Of a stretch of 64,000 bases of DNA, positions 1 through 9,048 are shown in pieces. The stretch is from Undibacterium sp. 5I1 (GTDB lineage Bacteria; Pseudomonadota; Gammaproteobacteria; Burkholderiales; Burkholderiaceae_D). The stretch spans positions 1,860,001 to 1,924,000 of the forward strand of contig NZ_JAVIWI010000001.1 in assembly GCF_034314085.1 (NCBI RefSeq). The letters are read 5' to 3'. Made by a program: the position numbers and the translations under genes. Within the stretch, counting starts at the first letter, position 1. Each line of letters begins with the position of its first letter. The notes under the pieces were generated by a model that saw only the letters and a program-made list of their open reading frames with translations, had not been told where the DNA came from and did no database searches.

Positions 1-567
1 AGCGTTTTTGCGGATTAAAAAGTTCGAACAAACTACCTCCCTGACCAGCTACGCATAGTCATGACTAAAAACAGCACATGCCAGGCAAACTAAGCGACTA
101 AACTTGGGTATCTGTCAGGCAGAGTACAAGCTTTCGGTGCTAAGCCGCTACGCCCAATTAAGCATGCGTTGAGTACGTTGTTAAGTACGTTAGTGGGGGT
201 AAGTAAGGATGTGCAGCATGCAGATGTTGCAGGCTATTTTTGACATCACTACTTGCCATTATCTGGCAAAGTAGCGACAGGAGTTCTGAGGTTACAGTGC
301 CAAGGTGTGGTCGATATAAGATCGACTACTATAACTATCCACAGAAAAACTCCAATAAGACGAAGCGCGAACTTTACCACGATAGAACAAGGCTTGGCAA
401 CCCGGTTTTAGCAGTTAATTTACTCCGATAAAGTACCACGGAAGCACGCTTATTTTGCCGCTTGTTTGTTACTACTCAGTGACCATACTTTGACCATACT
501 TTAACTCAACTTTGACCGAATTTTTAACGACGTTTTGGTGGAATTAATAAGGCAATCGACCAACAAC
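1..567. other. Left-edge region without a convincing gene
   Basis: No open frame here resembles a known protein. The longest one (240-431, plus) has biased, low-information composition, no clear ribosome binding site and no recognisable motif. A plus-strand frame open from the left edge ends at base 58 and could be the tail of a gene outside the window, but 18 residues are too few to judge. Bases 483-519 carry an imperfect direct repeat of GACCATACTTT. No tRNA-like cloverleaf or strong terminator was seen. Confidence 0.5.
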
Positions 568-1314
568 TCAGTGATGCTTTTTTATATGCTCTTTTAAAAT
601 TTCAGCAATTTCTTTTTTTTCATATTCCAGCGCAAAATCCAGTGCGGTCATACCGAGTTGATTTTTTACAGTGGCGTCCGCGCCCTCGTCCAATAGCAAA
701 GTAATTGCTTCTGATTTGCCAGAACGTACCGCCATCATCAACGGCGTAGTTTTATTGGGCGATTCTGTGTCGATGTATGCTGAGTGCTCTAGCAGTAGAG
801 AGATGATTTCCAGATTGCCTTTTGCGGCCGCATAATGCAACGCAGTCCAGCCGGGCTGGTTAATCTGGGCGTCGGCCGCGATCAGTTTTTTTACTGCCTC
901 GATATTATTCTCATAGCTGGCGATCATGATTGCGGTATCACCGTTGTTTGCTCTAGCCTCGATTTTTATCTCCGGCTGCGCCATCAGTAGATTAAACACT
1001 TTGTCGGAATGTTCACGCAGAGCGAGCATTAATATAGTCTCGCCTCTGCCTGGCTCTACCGAGTTTGGGTCGATGCCTTTAACTAGCAGGTCTTGAACCA
1101 CTTCAACATAATCAAATTTGACGGCGGTGATCAGATCATCGTAAGACCCTGCATGTGCTGAAGTAGGCAAAAACAGATTGGTAACTAACAGCAGTGTGGA
1201 CAGCATCCAAAGCGATGTCTGCAGCTGGCTAAACACTGGCACTAATCTTAGCTTACCTTCTAAAAAATTCGCTCTTAGCGTAGTTCTCAAGTTGATCCGC
1301 AATTGAGTTTGCAT
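568..1314 (-). CDS. Exported ankyrin-repeat protein
   Basis: A 248-residue protein. The first ~55 residues hold a basic stretch and then a hydrophobic segment ending in a plausible signal peptidase site (PTSAHA-GS), so export to the periplasm or membrane anchoring is likely. Residues ~60-245 form five to six ankyrin repeats, with recognisable units such as GWTALHYAAAKGNLEIISLL and TPLMMAVRSGKSEAITLLL. Ankyrin repeats bind other proteins; no catalytic domain is present, so the partner is unknown. The ATG lies one base after the tatD stop codon, so the two genes are almost certainly co-transcribed and translationally coupled. The N-terminal extension before the hydrophobic segment is long for a signal peptide, and an internal start nearer MLSTLLLVTN is possible. 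Confidence 0.85.
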   Translation of the reverse strand: MQTQLRINLRTTLRANFLEGKLRLVPVFSQLQTSLWMLSTLLLVTNLFLPTSAHAGSYDDLITAVKFDYVEVVQDLLVKGIDPNSVEPGRGETILMLALREHSDKVFNLLMAQPEIKIEARANNGDTAIMIASYENNIEAVKKLIAADAQINQPGWTALHYAAAKGNLEIISLLLEHSAYIDTESPNKTTPLMMAVRSGKSEAITLLLDEGADATVKNQLGMTALDFALEYEKKEIAEILKEHIKKHH

Positions 1315-1315
1315 A

Positions 1316-2095
1316 TTATTGCGCTAGATTGAATAATTTAAAAAAATTCTCAGTCGTCGCTTCTTGCACCTGTTTGACTGAAATCCCTTTTAAGTCAGCT
1401 AAAAATTCACCCACATGGCGCACAAAACCAGGTTCATTCATTTTGCCTCGATGCGGCGTGGGTGCCAGATAAGGTGAATCGGTTTCGATCAAAATGCGCT
1501 CTACAGGCAAAGCACGTGCAACCGCCTGTAGATCTTTGGCACTCTTAAAAGTCAGGATACCGGAGAAAGAAATATAAAAATCCATTTCAATCGCCGCCAG
1601 CGCAACTTCTAAAGACTCGGTAAAGCAATGCATCACACCACCAACGCCACCTTGGGCAATGCCAGCGCCCTCTTCTTGCATAATACGGATGGTGTCTTCT
1701 GAGGCTGATCGGGTGTGGATAATCAACGGCTTGCGACTGAGCCTAGAGGCACGGATATGCTGCCGGAACCGCTCGCGCTGCCATTCCAGATCACCTGTCA
1801 GCCGGAAATAATCCAGGCCGGTCTCGCCTATGGCAATAATTTTTGGATGCTGTGACAAGTGCACGAGTTGCTCTGCACTCGGCTCCTCTGTGTCTTCATA
1901 ATCTGGATGGACGCCTACCGACGCGTAGATATTTGGATATGCTTCTGCCAGTGCCAATACCTGCGGAAAATGCGGCAAATCAACCGACACGCACAGGGCA
2001 TGCGTAACACCGTTCTCCTCCATTTTTGACATAATTTCTGGCATACGTGCCGCCAGTTCAGGGAAATTAATATGGCAATGAGAGTCGATATACAT
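1316..2095 (-). CDS. TatD-family metal-dependent hydrolase (DNase)
   Basis: A 259-residue amidohydrolase-fold protein of the TatD/YcfH group, which are metal-dependent 3'-5' exonucleases or deoxyribonucleases in the cytoplasm. All the metal-site motifs are present: DSHCHINF at the N terminus (HxH pair), GETGLDYFR (Glu), HTRSA (His), MHCFTE (His) and ETDSPYLAP near the C terminus (Asp). I place the start at the ATG giving MYIDSHCH, because the frame upstream opens only with a TTG and adds five residues not typical of the family. The ankyrin gene follows after one base. Upstream is a 286-bp gap holding an ~80-bp palindromic repeat. The family assignment is firm; the specific substrate is not. 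Confidence 0.95.
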   Translation of the reverse strand: MYIDSHCHINFPELAARMPEIMSKMEENGVTHALCVSVDLPHFPQVLALAEAYPNIYASVGVHPDYEDTEEPSAEQLVHLSQHPKIIAIGETGLDYFRLTGDLEWQRERFRQHIRASRLSRKPLIIHTRSASEDTIRIMQEEGAGIAQGGVGGVMHCFTESLEVALAAIEMDFYISFSGILTFKSAKDLQAVARALPVERILIETDSPYLAPTPHRGKMNEPGFVRHVGEFLADLKGISVKQVQEATTENFFKLFNLAQ

Positions 2096-2202
2096 AAGAT
2101 AAAAATGCAAATGAAGAGGATGACATAGGATAGCCTAAATTTTTAGCAAGAGCTTTGCTTACAACTCAGATTCTTCGTTTGAATAACGGCTTGAGAGAAT
2201 AA

Positions 2203-2284
2203 ATTACTCCCACCCTGTATGCATTAGATGTCCAGATAAAGTCTGGACATCAAAGCGATTTTACTAAAAATAATGGGGAGTATA
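2203..2284. repeat. 80-bp palindromic element, copy 1
   Basis: The ends are TTACTCCCA and GGGGAGTATA, matching the family found also at 21481, 38851, 43331, 51309 and 53977. The middle holds a perfect 10-bp stem, GATGTCCAGA / TCTGGACATC (2227-2251), with a five-base loop. It lies between lpxB and tatD, both on the minus strand, and could act as a processing or termination structure in that transcript. AT-rich, no coding capacity. Confidence 0.8.
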
Positions 2285-2381
2285 TTTAAATCTATGTAAA
2301 ACCAGGCTCGAACTTATTAGGAAAAAATCGATATGATCAGACACAGCAGCGTGATCAAACCTATACGAAAAATCAGACAAA

Positions 2382-3545
2382 TCAGCGGCCAGAGCGGTGC
2401 TCATCCATCACCGCCATCACCGCATTGGAGGACAATTCGGCCGTATCACGTAATAGCGTGTGATGCATATCGGTAAAACGCTGTTGAAGTGAGTCACGCA
2501 ATGACGTATCGTTTAATTGCTTCCACAAAGCCTCTGCTAGAGCTTCTGGCGTTGCGGCACTTTGCAAAAATTCAGGTACGACAAATTCACGCTCAAGAAT
2601 ATTCGGCAAACCTATCCATGGCTGATACCCCATATGCCGCATGATTTGCCATGATGCTTCCATCATTTTATAAGCGATCACCATTGGTTTTTTAAATAAA
2701 GCGACCTCTAGCGACGCGGTACCTGAGGCGACCAATACAACATCCGCAGCAGCAATTGCCGTATGTGATCGGCCATCGATCAGCAACACGGGCACACCTT
2801 CTAACTTGGCTTGTACCACTAGTTTGATGTAGTAACTGCGTTGTTTGGAGCCAGCCATCGGCACCACGATTTGTAACTGAGGATCACGCGCACATAAGAT
2901 TTTTGCAGCACTGATAAACGTCGCCGTGTTGTACTTAATTTCTGACATCCGGCTGCCAGGTAACACCGTCAAGATTCTTGCGTCCGCCGGAAAGCCCAGC
3001 TCTTCCCGCGCCGCTGCGGTGTCGATTTCTAGCGGGATCACTTGCGCTAAAGGATGGCCAACATAGGTGACCGGAATACCGGCATCGCGGTAAATTTTCT
3101 CTTCAAACGGAAAGACGACCAGCATATGCGAGACGGCTTCAGCAATTTTTTTGATACGTCCGCCACGCCACGCCCAGATCGACGGACTGATGTAATGCAT
3201 GGTCGGTATACCAGCTTGTTTGAGCTGGATTTCTAAATCTAGGTTGAAGTCTGGAGCGTCAACGCCGATAAATACGTCTGGCTTCTCTGCTAACAAACGC
3301 TCACGCAATTGTTTACGAATCCCACTGATCTCTCGGTAATGCGCTAATACTTCAAACAAGCCACGTACTGCCAGTTTATCCATTGGCCAGTCATTGATAA
3401 AACCGTACTCAGCCATCCTTGGCCCGCCAATCCCATGCATTACGGCATCAGGCAATTGCTTTCTGAGGCCGGACAACATACGATTAGCCAGCATGTCACC
3501 AGAGGTTTCACCGGCGACCATGGCAATGACGGGATTGTTTGACAA
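2382..3545 (-). CDS. lpxB: Lipid-A-disaccharide synthase
   Basis: LpxB condenses UDP-2,3-diacylglucosamine with lipid X to form the tetraacyl disaccharide of lipid A; it is a peripheral inner-membrane glycosyltransferase (GT19). The N-terminal IAMVAGETSGD motif is diagnostic; FIGVDAPDFNLDLE, YISPSIWAWR and LPGSRMSEI are family signatures, as is the C-terminal VASGTASLEVAL sugar-nucleotide region. Length (~387 residues) is normal. The start is uncertain: the frame opens with TTG at 3572, but the TTG at 3545 gives MSNNPVIAMVAGE, closer to family N termini. It is the last gene of the lpxD-fabZ-lpxA-lpxB run, separated from lpxA by ~150 bp that hold an 11-bp tandem repeat. Confidence 0.96.
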   Translation of the reverse strand: MSNNPVIAMVAGETSGDMLANRMLSGLRKQLPDAVMHGIGGPRMAEYGFINDWPMDKLAVRGLFEVLAHYREISGIRKQLRERLLAEKPDVFIGVDAPDFNLDLEIQLKQAGIPTMHYISPSIWAWRGGRIKKIAEAVSHMLVVFPFEEKIYRDAGIPVTYVGHPLAQVIPLEIDTAAAREELGFPADARILTVLPGSRMSEIKYNTATFISAAKILCARDPQLQIVVPMAGSKQRSYYIKLVVQAKLEGVPVLLIDGRSHTAIAAADVVLVASGTASLEVALFKKPMVIAYKMMEASWQIMRHMGYQPWIGLPNILEREFVVPEFLQSAATPEALAEALWKQLNDTSLRDSLQQRFTDMHHTLLRDTAELSSNAVMAVMDEHRSGR

Positions 3546-3602
3546 GAGCAGTCCAATACAAAAAGTACGCAAACACAGTGAAGCAAAATGGCGTCGATTT
3601 AA

Positions 3603-3679
3603 ATCTTATTTGAAGCTGATTTAGAGCTGATTTAGAGCTTATTTAGAGCTTATTTAAAACTCATCTAAAGTTTATTTGG
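3603..3679. repeat. 11-bp tandem repeat, about seven units
   Basis: Successive 11-base units of the type AGCTGATTTAG / AGCTTATTTAG start at about 3603, 3614, 3625, 3636, 3647, 3658 and 3669, with divergence toward both ends. The period is close to one helical turn and the units carry A/T tracts, which could give intrinsic curvature. The repeat sits between the lpxA stop and the lpxB start. Confidence 0.8.
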
Positions 3680-3698
3680 CTACCGCATGACGCTAAAA

Positions 3699-4487
3699 TT
3701 AACGCACAATGCCGCGTGTGGTGGTATCAAGAAACTGGCGCATTTGCTGGACGTGCTGCGCTTCGCTGTCAGGCAATCCGGCAATCTCTTGATCCAAAGC
3801 GGATTTGGCCTCGTCTAATGTCAAACCTGACTTGTAGATAATTTTGTAGGCTTGGCGCAAAGCAGAGATTTGGGCGCGATCAAATCCACGCCGTTTCAAG
3901 CCTTCAATATTGATGCCATGCGCCTGCGCGGGGTTGCCAGACAAAAGCACGAAAGGAGGTACGTCTTGCGTCAGGCTAGTATTCATCCCGACAAAAGCAT
4001 GCGGGCCGATTTGGGTAAATTGATGTACCGCCGCAAAGCCGCTCAAAATTACCCAGTCACCAATCTGGACATGACCGGCTAATGCCGCATTATTGGAGAA
4101 GATCGTACGATTGCCAACCTGGCAATCATGTGCAATATGCACATAGGCTAAAAACCAGTTATCGCTACCAATCCGGGTCAGGCCTTTATCTTGCACAGTA
4201 CCGCAATTGAAGGTGCAAAATTCACGGACCAAGTTACGATCGCCAATTTCTAAGCGCGTCGCTTCACCAGCATATTTTTTGTCCTGTGCAGGCCCGCCTA
4301 TGGATGAAAACGGATGGAACTGGTTGTCGCAACCAATGCTTGTGTGGCCATCAATCACCACATGCGATGCAATTTTTGTCCCGGCACCGATCGAGACATT
4401 GGGTCCAATAACCGAATACGGACCCACCTCAACCGAGCTGTCCAATGAGGCTTTAGGATCAATCAGTGCTGTTGGATGGATCGCCAT
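3699..4487 (-). CDS. lpxA: Acyl-ACP--UDP-N-acetylglucosamine O-acyltransferase
   Basis: LpxA transfers a 3-hydroxyacyl chain from acyl-ACP to UDP-GlcNAc, the first step of lipid A synthesis in the cytoplasm. The 262-residue product starts MAIHPTALIDPKA and shows left-handed beta-helix hexapeptide repeats over residues ~1-190 (VEVGPYSVIGPNVSIGAG and similar), then the alpha-helical C-terminal domain. The IAHDCQVGN segment contains the catalytic His region. Length matches the Escherichia coli enzyme (262). It follows fabZ by three bases and belongs to the same operon. Confidence 0.98.
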   Translation of the reverse strand: MAIHPTALIDPKASLDSSVEVGPYSVIGPNVSIGAGTKIASHVVIDGHTSIGCDNQFHPFSSIGGPAQDKKYAGEATRLEIGDRNLVREFCTFNCGTVQDKGLTRIGSDNWFLAYVHIAHDCQVGNRTIFSNNAALAGHVQIGDWVILSGFAAVHQFTQIGPHAFVGMNTSLTQDVPPFVLLSGNPAQAHGINIEGLKRRGFDRAQISALRQAYKIIYKSGLTLDEAKSALDQEIAGLPDSEAQHVQQMRQFLDTTTRGIVR

Positions 4488-4490
4488 GAT

Positions 4491-4955
4491 TTACACCGCC
4501 GTAGGAGTGTCAGTGGTTGAGCGTAAGGTACACATTAATTCGCCCTCTACAGCAAGTTGGCCATCAACGGTCGCTTTGGCTTTGTATTTCCAGATACCTC
4601 GGGTAATACGCAAAATTTCTACTTCAATTCTTAATTGATCACCTGGTTCTACAGGCCGCTTAAAGCGTGCGCCATCAATGCCTAAAAAATAGACTATCGT
4701 GTTTTCATCCGGTTTTTGATCCATCGTCAGGAAAGACAAAATCGCGGCAGTTTGTGCCATTGCTTCTATCATCAAAACGCCGGGCATGACTGGTTTGTTC
4801 GGAAAATGTCCATTGAAAAATTCCTCATTTGCTGTCACATTTTTTATCGCTGTAATACGCTTGCCGCTTTCCCAATCCAAAACGCGATCCACTAACAACA
4901 TAGGATAACGATGCGGAAGATATTGTTTAATTTGATTGATATCGAGAGTGTTCAT
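4491..4955 (-). CDS. fabZ: 3-hydroxyacyl-[acyl-carrier-protein] dehydratase
   Basis: FabZ removes water from 3-hydroxyacyl-ACP in fatty acid elongation, competing with LpxA/LpxD for the hydroxyacyl-ACP pool, which explains its place in the lpx operon. The 154-residue hot-dog-fold protein has the [11 protein letters not shown] start region and the active-site stretch [20 protein letters not shown], with the catalytic His and Glu. The ATG overlaps the lpxD stop by four bases, indicating translational coupling. Confidence 0.98.
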   Translation of the reverse strand: MNTLDINQIKQYLPHRYPMLLVDRVLDWESGKRITAIKNVTANEEFFNGHFPNKPVMPGVLMIEAMAQTAAILSFLTMDQKPDENTIVYFLGIDGARFKRPVEPGDQLRIEVEILRITRGIWKYKAKATVDGQLAVEGELMCTLRSTTDTPTAV

Positions 4956-6013
4956 GATGATTTTTCTGTAAGCAATTTAATGGTTTTTTCTAATTGTCGG
5001 ATTTTGTCGCGCATGCTGTTTAAATTACGAACAATCGAGGCGGTTTTTTCCCAATCTGCATTTTTTGCTAATGGATAAAAACCTGTATATTGCCCTGGCT
5101 CTAAAATGGACCGAGTGACCATGCTCCCCGACGAAATATGCACGTTATCAACGATATTTAAATGCCCTAACACCATGGCGGCACCGCCAAAGGTGCAATG
5201 TTTTCCAATTTTGGCACTACCTGCAACCCCGACGCAGCCAGCCATTGCCGTATGCGCTCCGATGTGACAGTTATGCCCAATTTGAATTTGATTATCCAAC
5301 TTAACGCCCTCTTCTATGATGGTATCTGCGAGTGCACCACGATCAATACTGGTATTCGCACCGATTTCTACGTCATCACCGATCAACACACGCCCTGTTT
5401 GCGGAATCTTAATCCAGTTTCCACGCTCATTGGCAAAGCCAAATCCGTCAGCACCAATCACCGCACCTGAGTGAATAATCACGCGTTGACCGATACTACA
5501 ATAGTCGTAAATCGTGACATTAGGATGAACCCGTGTATTGGCATCAAGATTCACGCCTCGCCCGATAAAACAGCCTGCACCGATAACCACGTTTTCAGCT
5601 ATCACGGCCTCCGCTTCAATCGTAGCGTGAGCACCGATAGAGGCGCTAGGAGCAATGATGGCATATGGACTGACGAAGGCAGTTGGATGCACGCCTTTTT
5701 CAGCAGGAATAGCTCGTAGGGAAGCAAAATGTTGGGCTACATGCGCAAAGTAGACATAAGGATTATCCGCAATAATATAAATGCCAGAGTACGAATCACG
5801 GACAGCAGCATGATCTGTCGCAGACAAAATCAACGCAGCAGCGTGAGTCTGCGATACTTGTGAGCGTAACTTGGAGTTGGATAAAAAGCTGAGTTGGCTA
5901 GAAACAGCATCACTCAAAGGAGCGATGCCCGTGATACCAACATCTGGAGAGCCAATTAATTGACCACCGAAGCGATCGACCAATTCCCCCAGCCGAATGC
6001 TTATGTTGGTCAT
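4952..6013 (-). CDS. lpxD: UDP-3-O-(3-hydroxyacyl)glucosamine N-acyltransferase
   Basis: LpxD adds the N-linked 3-hydroxyacyl chain in the third step of lipid A synthesis. Residues ~1-100 form the uridine-binding N-terminal domain; residues ~105-310 are hexapeptide repeats of the left-handed beta helix, including [24 protein letters not shown] and QIGHNCHIG, the last with the catalytic His. The C-terminal helix follows. 353 residues is slightly longer than the E. coli protein (341). It lies three bases after skp and overlaps fabZ by four bases. Confidence 0.98.
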   Translation of the reverse strand: MTNISIRLGELVDRFGGQLIGSPDVGITGIAPLSDAVSSQLSFLSNSKLRSQVSQTHAAALILSATDHAAVRDSYSGIYIIADNPYVYFAHVAQHFASLRAIPAEKGVHPTAFVSPYAIIAPSASIGAHATIEAEAVIAENVVIGAGCFIGRGVNLDANTRVHPNVTIYDYCSIGQRVIIHSGAVIGADGFGFANERGNWIKIPQTGRVLIGDDVEIGANTSIDRGALADTIIEEGVKLDNQIQIGHNCHIGAHTAMAGCVGVAGSAKIGKHCTFGGAAMVLGHLNIVDNVHISSGSMVTRSILEPGQYTGFYPLAKNADWEKTASIVRNLNSMRDKIRQLEKTIKLLTEKSS

Positions 6014-6016
6014 ATT

Positions 6017-6535
6017 TTATTTGGACAGGGCTTTGAGAACCTTGTCTGTGATATCAACGCGTGGATTAAAGTAAACCGCATCTTGCAAGACGATATCGTA
6101 TTTTTCAGCTTCGGCAATTTGCTTCACTGCTTTTACGGCGCGATCTACTAAAGCAGCGATTTCTTCATTCTTACGCTGATTCAGGTCTTCGCTAAAAATA
6201 CGTTGTTTACGTTTGAAATCCTGATCCAGATCAGTTAATTCGCGCTGACGTTTAATCCGTTCAGATTCAGAAATAACGGGAGCGTCTTTTTCAAGCTTTT
6301 CTGCCATTGCTTTAATTTTAAGGCCCAAATCATCAACTTCTTTGCCGCGCTTAGAAAACTCTTGTTTGATTTTTTCTTCGGCAGCTTTGGCTGGGCCAGA
6401 CTCACGCATAACACGTTGAGAATCAAAAATAGCGACTCTAGAATCCTGTGCATGGACTTGAGCAACGCTGACAAAACACGCCGCACAAACCATCAGGCTT
6501 TGCAACAATTTGGACGGGGTAGTAAGTTGACTCAA
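6017..6535 (-). CDS. skp: OmpH/Skp family periplasmic chaperone
   Basis: Skp binds unfolded outer-membrane proteins in the periplasm and hands them to the BAM complex. The 172-residue product has a signal peptide (cleavage likely after AQVHA), then RVAIFDSQRVM, typical of the beta core, and a long charged coiled-coil tentacle region (residues ~55-130), ending with the YDIVLQDAVYFNPRVDITD strand. It lies between bamA and lpxD, the usual order. Length and architecture are normal. Confidence 0.95.
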   Translation of the reverse strand: MSQLTTPSKLLQSLMVCAACFVSVAQVHAQDSRVAIFDSQRVMRESGPAKAAEEKIKQEFSKRGKEVDDLGLKIKAMAEKLEKDAPVISESERIKRQRELTDLDQDFKRKQRIFSEDLNQRKNEEIAALVDRAVKAVKQIAEAEKYDIVLQDAVYFNPRVDITDKVLKALSK

Positions 6536-6600
6536 AATATTCTCCGAAAAACAATCTCAAATACAAACTCAAACAAGTTAAAACTTAGCAGACAGTTTGT

Positions 6601-8976
6601 TTAAAATCCAGCACCCAATTGAAACTGGAAGGCTTGTTTTTTATCCTCTGGTTTTGCATTCAATGCTTTACCAATACTCAATCTTAAAGGGCCTACAGGT
6701 GAAATCCAACTGATACCCATACCAACAGAGTATCGCATATCGCTGACACGTACTTTTTGACCTTCATCAAATACGTTACCACCGTCAAGGAAAGTAAACC
6801 ACCTCAAAGATTTATCTGCACCCGGAAATGGTAATTGTAATTCCAAATTACCAAATAACCTTGTTGAGCCACCGAGAGAATCACCAGCCGGATCCTTACT
6901 ACCTAACGAGGAAGGTTCATAGCCACGCACTGATCCAATACCACCAGCATAGAAATTTTTAAACAAAGGATACGGATTACCACCTAAGCCATGCCCATAA
7001 TCAAACTCGCCATTAAATGCCAAAACAACCGAGCGATATATTGGCTTAAAATATTGATGCTGATAAATTGCACGATAGTATTTAAAACTACCTATAGCTG
7101 CAAGCTCAATATTTGCACGTTGATAGCGCCCAATCGATGGCGTCAAAGCACTATCGCGACTGTCTCTTTGCCATGCAGCTGTTAATGGAAACGCATTGGT
7201 GACAGCGTTACCTACACCATATAGCGGATCAGTAGGGTCTTTAATACCGTCCCCATAATTAGCAACATACTGAAGATAACGAGGAGGACTCTGGACACCA
7301 TCGAACGGTGAAAAGGTCTGCACATTAGTGCGTTCAAAGCCTAGACCAAAGAACACTGTATCAACTTCTGAAAACGGCACACCGAAACGGACATTACCGC
7401 CAGTAGTCTGGACTTTATAATCACCAAGACTACCAATAATTGGTCTGGTTGTTCGCAGATAGACGTCAAAACTGCGACTTACGCCATCATCAGTAAAGTA
7501 AGGATCGACATGAGTCACAGCAATAGTACGGTTTTGACGACTTGTATTAACATCAAGCCCAATCGTATCACCACTACCAAACGCATTTGCTTGTTGAATT
7601 GAGCCTGTCAAAGTCAATTTTTCTGCGCCGGAGTAACCTGCACCGAGCAAAATATTACCGGTCGGCTTCTCAGTGATCGTCAAATTCACATCAACCTGAT
7701 CTGTACTAGTTGGCACTTCTGGCGTTTCTATATTGACGTCTTTAAAATATCCAAGACGATCAACCCTGTCGCGCGAAATTTTGATTTTTTCACCGTCATA
7801 CCAAGATCCTTCGAATTGGCGGAATTCTCTACGAATTACCTCGTCTCTGGTTCGGGTGTTACCTGCAAGATTTATGCGGCGTACATATACTCGCTTACCA
7901 GGATCGATAAAGATTGTAAACGCAACTTCTTTCTTTTCTTTATCAAGTTGCGGATTGGCATTCACGTTCGCAAAAGCGTAACCAAAGTTACCCATACGCT
8001 CAGAAATACGTTTGGTACTATCCGTTAATCTCGCCGCGTTATAAATATCACCGCTCTTGAGAGATAACAAAGATTTTAGTTCGTCTTCACGACCAAAAAC
8101 CTCACCTTCAAGCTTGACGTCAGATACTGTGTATTTGTCGCCTTCTATAATATTGATGGTAATGTAAATATTCTTTTTATCTGGAGTAATAGAAATTTGC
8201 GTGGAATCAATTTGCATTTCTAGATAACCGCGATTTTGATAAAAAGATCGTAGTGTTTCAATATCGCCAGACAATTTTTGTTTTGAATATTGATCAGCCT
8301 TGGTGTACCAGCTAAACCAACCAGGTGTTGAGAGCGCAAATAATTCACGTAATTCACTGTCGGAAAACGCTTTATTACCGACTAAAGTAATTTGTGCAAT
8401 ACGAGCGATATCACCTTCGTTGACTGCAAAAGTTACATTCACCCGGTTACGTTCAATCGGTGTGATAGTTGTCGTAATCTGAACACCATACAAACCGCGC
8501 GATAAATATTGACGTTTCAGTTCTTGCTCTGCACGATCCACAGTTGCTTTATCGAAGATTTTTGCTTCGCCAACGCCAATATCCTTTAAGGCTTTAATCA
8601 AAGCATCTTTTTCAAACTCCTTAGTACCGGTGAACTCGACGCCAGCGATAGATGGACGCTCTTCAAGCAAAACAATTAAAACACCGTTTTGCACTTCGAT
8701 TTGAACGTCTTTAAAGAAACCTGTCGCATACAAAGACTTGATTGCAGTAATACTCTTGGCATCATCAAATACTTCGCCAACTTTAACCGGAAGGTAAGTA
8801 AACACCGTTCCTGCTTCGGTCCGCTGAATACCCTCTACACGGATATCTTTTACAGTGAATGGCTCAACGGCCAATGCACTTCCTGAACAAACGGCAAGAG
8901 CCGCTAATGCCAATATGTGGCGTCGTAATTTAGGCAAAGTATTTGGCAAAGTAAAGTGCTCGATATGTAATTTCAT
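6601..8976 (-). CDS. bamA: Outer membrane protein assembly factor BamA
   Basis: BamA is the core insertase of the BAM complex for outer-membrane beta-barrel proteins. The 791-residue precursor has an extended signal peptide ending near SGSALA, five POTRA domains (residues ~40-440; the first begins FTVKDIRVEGIQRTEAGTVF) and a C-terminal barrel carrying the conserved FYAGGIGSVRGYE segment of loop 6. The final residue is Phe, the usual outer-membrane signature. It lies downstream of rseP and upstream of its chaperone skp, the standard arrangement. Confidence 0.98.
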   Translation of the reverse strand: MKLHIEHFTLPNTLPKLRRHILALAALAVCSGSALAVEPFTVKDIRVEGIQRTEAGTVFTYLPVKVGEVFDDAKSITAIKSLYATGFFKDVQIEVQNGVLIVLLEERPSIAGVEFTGTKEFEKDALIKALKDIGVGEAKIFDKATVDRAEQELKRQYLSRGLYGVQITTTITPIERNRVNVTFAVNEGDIARIAQITLVGNKAFSDSELRELFALSTPGWFSWYTKADQYSKQKLSGDIETLRSFYQNRGYLEMQIDSTQISITPDKKNIYITINIIEGDKYTVSDVKLEGEVFGREDELKSLLSLKSGDIYNAARLTDSTKRISERMGNFGYAFANVNANPQLDKEKKEVAFTIFIDPGKRVYVRRINLAGNTRTRDEVIRREFRQFEGSWYDGEKIKISRDRVDRLGYFKDVNIETPEVPTSTDQVDVNLTITEKPTGNILLGAGYSGAEKLTLTGSIQQANAFGSGDTIGLDVNTSRQNRTIAVTHVDPYFTDDGVSRSFDVYLRTTRPIIGSLGDYKVQTTGGNVRFGVPFSEVDTVFFGLGFERTNVQTFSPFDGVQSPPRYLQYVANYGDGIKDPTDPLYGVGNAVTNAFPLTAAWQRDSRDSALTPSIGRYQRANIELAAIGSFKYYRAIYQHQYFKPIYRSVVLAFNGEFDYGHGLGGNPYPLFKNFYAGGIGSVRGYEPSSLGSKDPAGDSLGGSTRLFGNLELQLPFPGADKSLRWFTFLDGGNVFDEGQKVRVSDMRYSVGMGISWISPVGPLRLSIGKALNAKPEDKKQAFQFQLGAGF

Positions 8977-9048
8977 TGGGTGTTATTTAATCTCAAATTT
9001 CTACCGGAAAGATCGACAACCAGCAGCATAGTTTGCTTTAGCTGCGCA

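Noticed and set aside
240..431. 63-codon plus-strand frame near the left edge
   Set aside because: No ribosome binding site, no recognisable motif, and composition unlike the neighbouring genes.
4207..4638. 143-codon frame opposite lpxA and fabZ
   Set aside because: Antisense shadow of two firmly identified genes, with no motif of its own.
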